From positions 1 through 9,303 of the forward strand of contig CABSAB010000036.1 of NCBI GenBank assembly GCA_902475515.1: a DNA stretch of 9,303 nt. The letters are read 5' to 3'. The notes beneath the pieces were generated by a model that was given only the letters and a program-made list of their open reading frames with translations, made no database searches and was not told the origin of the DNA. This document shows positions 1-5,266 of this stretch, one piece after another. The translations under genes were made by a program, and so were the position numbers. Position 1 is the first letter of the stretch. Every line of letters begins with the position of its first letter. This DNA is from an uncultured Eubacteriales bacterium (GTDB lineage Bacteria; Bacillota; Clostridia; Oscillospirales; Oscillospiraceae).

Positions 1-22
1 CACACAACATGGGAATGCAAGT

Positions 23-54
23 CCCGCGGCAGACCTTCTCTGCCGCGGGTTTTT
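23..54 (+). terminator. Intrinsic terminator of a gene left of the window
   Basis: A perfect 11-bp stem (23-33 with 39-49, arms CCCGCGGCAGA and TCTGCCGCGGG) with a 5-nt loop is followed directly by five T's at 50-54. The T-run lies on the plus-strand side, so it best fits termination of a plus-strand gene that ends before the window. The hairpin also lies 12 nt beyond the stop of the minus-strand SLH gene and may stop that transcript as well, but no T-run follows it in that direction. Confidence 0.85.
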
Positions 55-60
55 CTGTTT

Positions 61-1671
61 TCAGGACGCTTCCGGCTCGATACCATAGTAGTCGAGGAAC
101 CGTACCAGCATGGTGGCCAGCTGCTCCCGCTTTGCGTTGCCGCCGGGAGAGAGCTCTGTGTTGCTGGTTCCCTTGACGATCTCCGTGCCCACGGACCACC
201 GTGTAGCCTCCAGTGCCCAGGACGCCACCTGGCCCCGGTCTGTATAGGCCACAAGATCGTTCTTTTTGCCCACGTCCAGGCCCTTGACCTTGGAGGCATA
301 GCCGTAGAGGATCTTCACCAGTTCCTGCCGGGTCAGCGGGTCCTCGGGCCGGAACGTTCCGTTTCCGTCACCCTCCACCACACCGTTCTTCGTAGCCCAG
401 GCCACCGCATCAGCATAGTACCGGTTCACAGGCACATCGGTGTAGATCTGCTTTTTTTCCACTTCCGGCTCCTGCTCCATCCGGTATAGGACCAGCACCA
501 GCATACCCCGCTGCATGGTGTTCAGAGGGGCAAATACGGGATGTTTCTCCGTTCCCATTCCGTTCATCAGTTTCAGCTTCGTGATCTTCTCAATGTTGTC
601 GATGTGGCCGTTGTCCGCACGCACATCCCAATAGCTGGTGCGGGACACATAGTCCGCCGTACCCACGGGATATTCTTTCTTAAACGCGTCACCGCTATAG
701 GGCGAGACCCGGTTGTGGTTGCCTCCGGCGGCTGCGGATTCAAAGGTGGTGGACCCCTTCAGGAACCACCGGACCTTGGATGTGGTCTCGGAATCCGCCG
801 TAGCGTCCAGATTATACCATTTCCCGTCCACCTGGACGATATTCCACGCATGGTTCACGCTGGCGATCACCCGCACCGGAAGCCCCGCCAAACGGCACAG
901 GGCATAATACAGCGTCGCATAGCCCTGACAGACCGCCGTGCCGTTCATGGCCGCGGCATAGGCCGTAAAGGGCAGAAAATACTTCTGCTCGATATCCTCT
1001 TTCTTATGGAGGCTCAGCTGCTCGTTCATGGCCTCCAGTCCCTTATGGTCATAGGTCACATGCTCCACCACATACTGATGGATGGCGGAGGCCTTGCCAT
1101 AGTCCGTCAGTCCGGTAAGGTCCAGGCTCCCCAGGATGCTGTTCATCTTGCTGATGACCGCCTGCTCCTGCTGATAAGTCGTGTAATAGCGCAGCTTCAT
1201 GACCACAATGAACTTGCTGCCGGAGCGCTTTGCCTCGGCCCCCATATTCAGCCAGCTCCAGCGGAGATAGTCGCCATCGGTGGCACTCTCCGCATTCTTG
1301 ACATCCATGGCGGCATAAAAGAGCTTCTCATTGCCCCAGGTGCCAAAGGCGTCTCCGCCGGAATAGTTGATATAAAGCGTCACCGCATTCTCCCGGCGCA
1401 GCATGGCGTCCCGCAGCTGCTTCACAGCCGTTTCCAGGGGCACAAAGGTCTTGGACGAAAAATCGTCCGCCAGCAGCGCACTTTTCTGAGAAAGCGCATC
1501 CTCCGCCTCCATGGCCGGCGCCGCCTCCGGGGGTATGTATGCCGCATACAGCGGGTTATCACATTGGAAGCTCAGCACCTCTGCCGGCTCCTCCGCCGCC
1601 CGGGCAGAGACCGGTGCCGCGCCCAGCACCATGACCAGTGCCAGCAACAGGCTCAAAACACGTTTTTTCAA
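61..1671 (-). CDS. Exported transglutaminase-like protein with three C-terminal SLH repeats
   Basis: This is a 536-residue exported protein. Seen: a signal peptide at about 1-25 (KKR, a leucine-rich core, then an ARA-type cleavage site). A transglutaminase-like core at about 190-295 carries the papain-type triad: Cys248 in AVCQGYA, His274 in NHAWN and Asp289 in NLDAT. Three S-layer homology repeats follow at about 354-402, 411-460 and 475-529, with core motifs TMQRG, LTRQE and AKREQ. The first SLH repeat is the most degenerate. SLH repeats normally bind secondary cell-wall polymers, so the protein probably sits on the outer wall. Bacterial transglutaminase-like domains of this type can be proteases, amidases or crosslinkers; which one applies here cannot be read from the sequence. 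The start is TTG at 1669-1671, because AAAGGAGG lies 9 nt upstream. A longer reading frame to 1740 would overlap the promoter and has no ribosome binding site. It has its own promoter (1712-1740). Confidence 0.9.
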   Translation of the reverse strand: MKKRVLSLLLALVMVLGAAPVSARAAEEPAEVLSFQCDNPLYAAYIPPEAAPAMEAEDALSQKSALLADDFSSKTFVPLETAVKQLRDAMLRRENAVTLYINYSGGDAFGTWGNEKLFYAAMDVKNAESATDGDYLRWSWLNMGAEAKRSGSKFIVVMKLRYYTTYQQEQAVISKMNSILGSLDLTGLTDYGKASAIHQYVVEHVTYDHKGLEAMNEQLSLHKKEDIEQKYFLPFTAYAAAMNGTAVCQGYATLYYALCRLAGLPVRVIASVNHAWNIVQVDGKWYNLDATADSETTSKVRWFLKGSTTFESAAAGGNHNRVSPYSGDAFKKEYPVGTADYVSRTSYWDVRADNGHIDNIEKITKLKLMNGMGTEKHPVFAPLNTMQRGMLVLVLYRMEQEPEVEKKQIYTDVPVNRYYADAVAWATKNGVVEGDGNGTFRPEDPLTRQELVKILYGYASKVKGLDVGKKNDLVAYTDRGQVASWALEATRWSVGTEIVKGTSNTELSPGGNAKREQLATMLVRFLDYYGIEPEAS

Positions 1672-1680
1672 AGGTCTGTT

Positions 1681-1688
1681 CCTCCTTT
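1681..1688 (-). promoter_or_regulatory. Ribosome binding site that fixes the TTG start of the SLH gene
   Basis: AAAGGAGG on the minus strand lies 9 nt before the TTG at 1669-1671. There is no ATG nearby, and the next residues (KKR then a hydrophobic run) form a normal signal peptide, so the TTG is the start. Confidence 0.85.
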
Positions 1689-1711
1689 GTTGTTTTACAT
1701 AATACTGCTTT

Positions 1712-1740
1712 ATTATATCGGATTTCTCCAAAAAACGCAA
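1712..1740 (-). promoter_or_regulatory. Sigma-A type promoter of the SLH/transglutaminase gene
   Basis: On the minus strand TTGCGT (1735-1740) and TATAAT (1712-1717) are separated by exactly 17 nt. The -35 box begins only 2 nt after the stop codon of the upstream split-barrel gene. No terminator is seen between the two genes, so read-through from upstream is also possible. Confidence 0.8.
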
Positions 1741-1742
1741 CG

Positions 1743-2213
1743 CTACATCCTGTGTTTTCCCGAAATTTCCTCCACAAGAAGCCGCAGCACCGCGGTATTT
1801 TCCACCACCCGGTCCGGGCTTTCAAAGGCCGTCTCCGGCGCATAATGGGAAAACAGGCATGCAAGCCCCCGCCGCTTTTCGGGAAGGCCCTCCAGGATCT
1901 CGACCCTGCCTGTTCCCATGACGCTCTTATAGGCAAAGGAGTAGTTCCCCGCCGTCTCCCCAGGGATCACCCCATGCTCCACCGTCACACAAAAGGACGC
2001 TCTGGGGTTCTCCCGGATCAGCTCCATCTTCTTCCCTGTCGCCGCTCCATGGAAATAAAGCTCCCACCGGCCATTTTCATAGGAAACGCCATAGCTCAGC
2101 GGCACCACATAGGTCCCATCCCCATCCCGGAGAGACAGGTGCAGGCTTTTCCCCCGCCGCAGGATCTCATACAGCGCCTGCGGCTCCGAAACCTCCCGGT
2201 CTTTTCTGCGCAT
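1743..2213 (-). CDS. Pyridoxamine 5'-phosphate oxidase-like split-barrel flavoprotein (NimA-like)
   Basis: This 156-residue protein is a cytoplasmic, FMN-binding split-barrel type. Seen: the N-terminal MRRKDREV, typical of the short NimA/PPOX-like family; VVPLSYG at 36-42; LYFHGAATGKK at 52-62; YKSVMGTGRVEIL at 95-107; and a C-terminal LRLLVEEISGK strand. Length and motif order match the family, whose members include nitroimidazole-resistance (Nim) reductases and many uncharacterised flavin or heme binders. The substrate cannot be named, and resistance should not be assumed. The ATG start is supported by AAGGAGG 8 nt upstream. It lies 70 nt after the flavodoxin-like gene with a terminator hairpin in between. 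No convincing promoter of its own was found, so partial read-through from the flavoprotein pair is likely. Confidence 0.85.
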   Translation of the reverse strand: MRRKDREVSEPQALYEILRRGKSLHLSLRDGDGTYVVPLSYGVSYENGRWELYFHGAATGKKMELIRENPRASFCVTVEHGVIPGETAGNYSFAYKSVMGTGRVEILEGLPEKRRGLACLFSHYAPETAFESPDRVVENTAVLRLLVEEISGKHRM

Positions 2214-2239
2214 GTTGCTTTCCTCCTTATATAGACGCG

Positions 2240-2269
2240 AAAACGGAGCGGCATATTACAGCCGCCCCG
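2240..2269 (-). terminator. Intrinsic terminator after the flavodoxin-like gene
   Basis: On the minus strand CGGGGCGGC and GCCGCTCCG form a 9-bp stem with one G-U pair and an 8-nt loop, followed by TTTT. It begins 14 nt after the stop of the flavodoxin-like gene. The T-run is short, so leakage into the split-barrel gene is plausible. The plus-strand side also has a T-rich flank (2274-2285). Confidence 0.65.
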
Positions 2270-2283
2270 CAAATTTTTTGTTT

Positions 2284-2787
2284 TTACGCAAACAGTTCCT
2301 TGGCCTTGTTTGCAAACCGGGTGCCGTAGGTCTGGAAGAGCTCGGCAGCGGCTGCCTCCTGATCCTTCAGGCAGATGGGCCCCAGGTGGATGAACGGCAG
2401 GCCCTGGGCCGTGCCGGAGGAGTAGATCACCGCGCCCTTGACCAGCAGCTGCGTCAGCACAGACTGGATGGCCACATCGCCGCCGCCCTGGAGGAAGTTC
2501 GCCGTGGCATAAGCGCCGCAGAGCTTATCCGCCAGCTTGCAGGGGCAGGTATCCAGCCAGGTCTTGAGCTGGTTGGCCTCGGCGGCATAGTAGTCGGGAG
2601 TGCCCACGATCACCGCCGCGGAATCATTGACAAAGGCAATGTTCTCCTCATTGTATGTGGTCAGCTCCGTAATGGGGAACAGGCCCACCTCAATGCCGGC
2701 ATCCGCCGCGGCGATGCCCTTTTTGATCTCCTCCGCCATGGCGGCGGTCCGCCCGGTGGACGTAAAATACACAACAGAAATTTTCAT
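2284..2787 (-). CDS. Flavodoxin-fold FMN protein
   Basis: A 167-residue cytoplasmic protein with the flavodoxin fold. Seen: an N-terminal beta strand KISVVYF followed by the FMN phosphate loop TSTGRT at 9-14; a second flavin-contact segment GTPDYYA at 62-68; a CPCK pair of cysteines at 81-84; and GGGD at 101-104. It resembles the flavodoxin/NAD(P)H-quinone oxidoreductase family and probably carries electrons or reduces a small molecule. The partner is unknown. AGGAGG lies 8 nt before the ATG. It starts 18 nt after the stop of the CoaC-like gene, so the two are almost certainly one transcript from the promoter at 3400-3428. A terminator hairpin follows it. Confidence 0.85.
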   Translation of the reverse strand: MKISVVYFTSTGRTAAMAEEIKKGIAAADAGIEVGLFPITELTTYNEENIAFVNDSAAVIVGTPDYYAAEANQLKTWLDTCPCKLADKLCGAYATANFLQGGGDVAIQSVLTQLLVKGAVIYSSGTAQGLPFIHLGPICLKDQEAAAAELFQTYGTRFANKAKELFA

Positions 2788-2805
2788 GATAAGTACCTCC
2801 TAAAA

Positions 2806-3360
2806 TCACTTGTTTCCAATGAGATTTACGATATAGTCGGCGATCTCCTGGTCTGTGGCCAATTCACCGGTTCCCTTGCCGCCGTAGGCCAGCACGCCCT
2901 CGTGGGGCTCGATGAACTTATACTGGCCCAGGTCCTTGAGCTTCTGCATATTGCCCTGCATGATGGGGTTGGTATACATGGCGTCGTTCATGGCCGGGGC
3001 AATGACCACCGGGGCACGGGTGGCCATGACGGTGGTGGTGAGCATATCGTCTGCAATGCCGTTTGCGATCTTGCCAATCACATTGGCGGTGCAGGGGGCG
3101 ATCAGGAAGCAGTCCGCCTTTTTCGCCAGGGAGATATGTTCCACGCTCCAGACCGCAGGCTCCTTGAACATATCCCGGGTGACGATGTTCCGGGACAGGG
3201 TGCGGATGGTCTGCTCGGTGATAAATGTCTCCGAATTCTTGGTCATGATCACGTCCACATTGGCATGGAGATCGATCACCAGCTTGTTGAGGATCAGGCA
3301 GGCTTTCCAGGCCGCGATGCCGCCTGTGATGCCCATGACGATGTTCTTTCCGGTAAGCAT
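2806..3360 (-). CDS. Stand-alone CoaC-like flavoprotein (HFCD family, probable PPC decarboxylase)
   Basis: A 184-residue flavoprotein of the HFCD family, which oxidatively decarboxylates cysteinyl groups; CoaC makes 4'-phosphopantetheine for CoA. Seen: the flavin-binding start ITGGIAAWKA (11-20); His75 in VEHISLAKKAD; IAPCTANVIGKIANG at 87-101; and Asn125 in PAMNDAMY, matching the PxMNxxM motif. His75 and Asn125 correspond to the active-site residues of E. coli Dfp. The clamp loop reads LAYGGKGTGEL (157-167): the catalytic Cys of the usual ACG motif is replaced by Tyr159. CoaB, normally fused behind CoaC in clostridia, is missing. It may be a split CoaC, or a relative acting on another cysteine-like substrate, as LanD enzymes do. 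The start is the second ATG (3358-3360): AGGAGG directly abuts the first ATG but lies 9 nt before the second. Confidence 0.85.
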   Translation of the reverse strand: MLTGKNIVMGITGGIAAWKACLILNKLVIDLHANVDVIMTKNSETFITEQTIRTLSRNIVTRDMFKEPAVWSVEHISLAKKADCFLIAPCTANVIGKIANGIADDMLTTTVMATRAPVVIAPAMNDAMYTNPIMQGNMQKLKDLGQYKFIEPHEGVLAYGGKGTGELATDQEIADYIVNLIGNK

Positions 3361-3369
3361 TTTGTTCAT

Positions 3370-3375
3370 CCTCCT
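3370..3375 (-). promoter_or_regulatory. Ribosome binding site that fixes the start of the CoaC-like gene
   Basis: AGGAGG on the minus strand touches the first in-frame ATG (3367-3369), too close for initiation, and lies 9 nt before the next ATG (3358-3360). The latter is therefore taken as the start. Confidence 0.8.
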
Positions 3376-3399
3376 GTGGGATATTTTTCATTCCTGCCT

Positions 3400-3428
3400 A
3401 TTATAATGCATACTGAACAAAACCGCAA
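3400..3428 (-). promoter_or_regulatory. Promoter of the CoaC-like/flavodoxin pair, inside the repeat element edge
   Basis: On the minus strand TTGCGG (3423-3428) and TATAAT (3400-3405) are 17 nt apart. The ribosome binding site of the CoaC-like gene begins 24 nt after the -10 box. The -10 box lies in the element's left terminal repeat and the -35 box in the left arm of its first hairpin, so the element supplies the whole promoter. Confidence 0.75.
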
Positions 3429-3544
3429 GCCTTGAAAACCAAGGCTTGCAAGGCCAAAAGGTTTTGTTCGCGTGCAAGAGCTTTGCGCGAAGGCGCGAAA
3501 AGCCCTTGCACGTTCCATTGGCGCGGTGCGCCGCGCCAATGGAA
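3415..3544. repeat. Three back-to-back hairpins in the left half of the element
   Basis: Hairpin 1 (3415-3469) pairs GAACAAAACC with GGTTTTGTTC and, inside, GCAAGCCTT with AAGGCTTGC; ten unpaired bases sit on one side. Hairpin 2 (3471-3512) pairs CGTGCAAG with CTTGCACG, then GCTTT with AAAGC, then CGCG with CGCG, with two symmetric single mismatches and an AAGG loop. Hairpin 3 (3513-3544) is a perfect 14-bp stem, TTCCATTGGCGCGG with its complement, and a TGCG loop. They follow each other with zero or one base between them. Confidence 0.85.
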
Positions 3545-3566
3545 ATACGCATTGTAACAATGTCAG

Positions 3567-3606
3567 AATTTCAAAAAACGGTTCAAAAGAGCCGTTTTTT
3601 GAAATT
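3567..3606 (-). terminator. Bidirectional intrinsic terminator within the element; likely ends the deacetylase transcript
   Basis: An 18-bp stem (3567-3584 with 3589-3606, one T-G pair) has an AAAA loop. Its core is A6, CGGTTC, AAAA, GAGCCG, T6, so either strand reads a GC stem followed by six U's. On the minus strand it lies about 105 nt beyond the stop of the polysaccharide deacetylase, for which no nearer terminator was found. It would also insulate the CoaC-like promoter from upstream transcription. Confidence 0.7.
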
Positions 3607-3608
3607 GT

Positions 3609-3650
3609 GCGGCATATGCCGCGTGAATAAACCGCATTGCGCTTTATTCA
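3609..3650. repeat. Palindrome and hairpin in the right half of the element
   Basis: GCGGCATATGCCGC (3609-3622) is a perfect 14-nt palindrome. It is followed at 3624-3650 by a hairpin pairing TGAATAAA with TTTATTCA and, across one C-C mismatch, CGCA with TGCG around a single T. Confidence 0.75.
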
Positions 3651-3711
3651 GCAGACATTATTATAGCAAGAATTTGTCCAAAAGAAAACCTTTTTTTCCG
3701 CGGGACCTCTG

Positions 3712-4413
3712 TCAGGAGCGAAAATGCTTATATACCACGCCGGGGCGCATCTCCACACCGGAAAGTCTGGCCAGCTCACTGACCGTCACAAAGCAATAGC
3801 CCTTCTTTTGCAGTGTGTCCACCAGCCCCAGGGCCGCAGTCACGGAGCTTTCGGACATATCATGCATCAGGATGATATCCCCCGGGCACGCTTTTTTTGC
3901 CATGGTCTGAAGCACCGCCGACGCATTGTGGCTGGCCCAATCCCGGGGGTCCACAGACCACAAAATCAAGCTCATCCCCTCATCTCCGACCTCCTGCTGC
4001 ACAGTCTGGTCGTAGGCCCCGCCGGGCGGCCGCATGACCGTGGGCCGAATGCCGGTGCTTTCATAGATCTTCTCGGCCGTCTTGCTCATATCCTCGTGGA
4101 CGGCCTCCTTGGAGAGGGTGGTGAGGTCCGCATGGACCGTGGAGTGCACCCCGATCTCATGCCCTCCGGCGGCATACCGCGCCATGAGATCGGGATAGCG
4201 GTCCATCCGGTATCCGCACAGAAAAAAGGTGGCCCGGGCGTCCCGTTTCTCGAGTCCCTCCAGAAGCTTTTCCGTCATGGCTCCCGAGGGCCCGTCGTCA
4301 AAGGTCAGCGCCACATAGCCAAGCACCTGTTTGTCCTGATCCTGCGGGCTTTCCGCCGACACCGGAATCAGGCAGCAGGTCAGGATCAACAGCCCCACCA
4401 GAAGTTTTTTCAC
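3712..4413 (-). CDS. Secreted polysaccharide deacetylase (NodB/CE4 family)
   Basis: A 233-residue exported enzyme of carbohydrate esterase family 4, which removes N-acetyl groups from peptidoglycan, chitin-like or other wall glycans using a bound metal. Seen: a signal peptide (MKK, hydrophobic 4-18, VSA cleavage near 20) and all five NodB motifs: TFDDGP at 37-42 (Asp39 base, Asp40 metal); H90-x3-H94 metal ligands in HSTVH; RPPGG at 128-132; DPRDW at 155-159; and ILMHD at 181-185 (His184). The catalytic set is complete, so activity is expected. The glycan substrate is not determined. Its size is that of a single NodB domain without wall-binding modules. The start is GTG (4411-4413), with AAGAGGTG 7 nt upstream. 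A weak promoter candidate (TAAGAT at 4474-4479, poor -35 box) is the only one seen. The downstream terminator is probably the one in the repeat element. Confidence 0.92.
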   Translation of the reverse strand: MKKLLVGLLILTCCLIPVSAESPQDQDKQVLGYVALTFDDGPSGAMTEKLLEGLEKRDARATFFLCGYRMDRYPDLMARYAAGGHEIGVHSTVHADLTTLSKEAVHEDMSKTAEKIYESTGIRPTVMRPPGGAYDQTVQQEVGDEGMSLILWSVDPRDWASHNASAVLQTMAKKACPGDIILMHDMSESSVTAALGLVDTLQKKGYCFVTVSELARLSGVEMRPGVVYKHFRS

Positions 4414-4504
4414 AATTCCACACCTCTTTATTAAGAATTATGTAAACTTCTGTTGCTTTCCCCGCCGCCTTTTATCTTACGCACCATGCCGTTGAATATG
4501 TAAC

Positions 4505-4536
4505 ACAGCACTCCGGAAATCTCTCCGGAGTGCTGT
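4505..4536. repeat. Perfect 13-bp hairpin between the acidic protein gene and the deacetylase gene
   Basis: ACAGCACTCCGGA (4505-4517) and its exact complement (4524-4536) enclose a 6-nt loop, 22 nt past the stop of the acidic-protein gene. There is no T-run on either side, so it is not a standard intrinsic terminator. It may protect the 3' end of that transcript, pause RNA polymerase, or bind a protein. Confidence 0.7.
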
Positions 4537-4558
4537 AAATCTTGACATTTTCTCAATT

Positions 4559-5158
4559 TTAGAACAAAAATCCGTATTTTGTCTTATAGTCCTCCTCTGG
4601 CTTCGGCAGGACCCCCAGCTCCTCCCGGAGCTTGTCGAGATCAATATTCTGGATGTCCTCCCGCATGCAGGACTGGGACGCCAGCAGACCTCCGCCGGCC
4701 ATGTCCTTCTCCGTGCCGTAGGCGCTGGAGGCCACCGTGGCGGTATAGGTGATCTCCGCCAGACAGTGGGCCGCGATCTCCGCAGGCGTATATGCTTCGG
4801 CGGTCTCCGGGTCCACATCCAGTCCCACCAGCACCTCCGCCGGCTTCAGGCCGATGGCGTAGCCCTCCGCATCTCCGGGCACAAAGCCGTAGACCTGGAG
4901 GGTCGGGCTCTGGTCATCCTCCCCATCTTCTTCCCCAGGCTCCTCCGCATCCTCTTCAAAATAGAAGCTCCATTCCGGCGCCGTCTCCTCCACAAACCGG
5001 ATGGTCATGCAGGCATCGTTTTCTTTGGGCACGGCTGCGGAAAGCTCCTGAAACATGCCCTCATAGGACTCCCGGTATGGCTCGGTCTCCGGGGTCCCCA
5101 ACAGTTTCCAGACCTCCGCAAAGGTGGTCTGATCGATAAAATCCTTTAAAATTGCCAT
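4559..5158 (-). CDS. Uncharacterised acidic cytoplasmic protein (possibly DUF6557 family)
   Basis: A 199-residue protein with no signal peptide or membrane segment. Seen: the N-terminal helix ILKDFIDQTTFAEVWKLL, in a style I associate from memory with the DUF6557 group; a very acidic linker at 68-82 (EEDAEEPGEEDGEDD); a beta-rich middle (LQVYGFVPGD, then YAIGL); a helical stretch PAEIAAHCLAEITY at 125-138; and a C-terminal charged tail. No catalytic motif is visible and the function is unknown. The start is the ATG at 5156-5158, because GGAGG lies 7 nt upstream. An earlier in-frame start at 5221 would overlap the promoter. It is transcribed alone from 5193-5221, divergently from the M20 peptidase gene. 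The family name is tentative. Confidence 0.8.
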   Translation of the reverse strand: MAILKDFIDQTTFAEVWKLLGTPETEPYRESYEGMFQELSAAVPKENDACMTIRFVEETAPEWSFYFEEDAEEPGEEDGEDDQSPTLQVYGFVPGDAEGYAIGLKPAEVLVGLDVDPETAEAYTPAEIAAHCLAEITYTATVASSAYGTEKDMAGGGLLASQSCMREDIQNIDLDKLREELGVLPKPEEDYKTKYGFLF

Positions 5159-5165
5159 GGAAGCG

Positions 5166-5170
5166 CCTCC
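5166..5170 (-). promoter_or_regulatory. Ribosome binding site that sets the start of the acidic-protein gene
   Basis: GGAGG on the minus strand lies 7 nt before the ATG at 5156-5158. This rejects the 21-residue longer reading that begins at 5221, inside the promoter. Confidence 0.8.
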
Positions 5171-5192
5171 AAGCTGTGATTTCGTTTTTTCT

Positions 5193-5221
5193 ATCTTACC
5201 ATGATTTGACCGGGAAGTCAA
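5193..5221 (-). promoter_or_regulatory. Promoter of the acidic-protein gene
   Basis: On the minus strand TTGACT (5216-5221) and TAAGAT (5193-5198) are 17 nt apart, about 35 nt before the start codon. Confidence 0.75.
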
Positions 5222-5234
5222 AATGATGTACCAT
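5205..5234 (+). promoter_or_regulatory. Candidate promoter of the M20 peptidase, overlapping a small inverted repeat
   Basis: On the plus strand TTGACC (5206-5211) and TACCAT (5229-5234) are 17 nt apart. The -10 box keeps only the most conserved positions. TTTGAC (5205-5210) and GTCAAA (5217-5222) form an inverted repeat with a 6-nt centre covering the -35 boxes of both divergent promoters, so one bound protein could act on both genes. It may equally be a by-product of two facing TTGAC boxes. Confidence 0.45.
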
Positions 5235-5266
5235 ATAACATGATATTTCGCGTTTTGGGGGAAGCT

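Larger units (their letters stand above)
3398..3666. repeat. MITE-like intergenic element built of nested inverted repeats
   Basis: A 269-bp non-coding element. Its ends are imperfect inverted copies, CTATTATAATGCATACTG (3398-3415) and the complement of 3649-3666, matching at 14 of 18 bases. A TA lies near each outer edge, as a TA target duplication would leave. Between the ends are six hairpins: 3415-3469, 3471-3512, 3513-3544, 3567-3606, 3609-3622 and 3624-3650. A further 6-bp pairing, AATGTC (3559-3564) with GACATT (3654-3659), can enclose the last three as a multi-branched fold. Small open frames across it are interrupted and have no ribosome binding sites, so it is not coding. It fits a non-autonomous repeat or a structured RNA/regulatory element. 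Mobility is inferred from architecture only. Confidence 0.7.

Noticed and set aside
61..1740. Longer start (1738-1740) for the SLH protein
   Set aside because: Those 23 extra codons coincide with the -35, -10 and ribosome binding site of the gene and precede a proper signal peptide, so the TTG at 1669-1671 is used.
541..1845. 434-codon open frame on the plus strand
   Set aside because: It lies antisense to the SLH/transglutaminase gene, which has complete domains, promoter and ribosome binding site. The antisense product has no recognisable motif and is a by-product of GC-rich codons.
2221..2232. TATATA as a -10 box for the split-barrel gene
   Set aside because: It abuts the ribosome binding site, leaving no room for a leader, and no -35 box lies 16-18 nt upstream.
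2212..3435. 407-codon open frame on the plus strand
   Set aside because: It runs antisense across two real genes, an intergenic gap and part of the repeat element, with no motif, so it is not a gene.
3471..3544. Possible CRISPR repeats or a tRNA-like fold
   Set aside because: The hairpins differ from one another in sequence and are not regularly spaced direct repeats, and no cloverleaf or CCA-end pattern is present.
3366..3799. Small open frames across the repeat element (3366-3560 minus and 3446-3799 plus)
   Set aside because: Their codons fall on hairpin arms, they have no ribosome binding site, and the products are low-information Arg/Ala/Phe-rich peptides typical of translated repeats.
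5240..5266. Nine-residue longer start for the M20 peptidase
   Set aside because: There is no ribosome binding site before the ATG at 5240, which sits about where transcription would begin. The ATG at 5267 has a G-rich site upstream and starts directly with the membrane segment.
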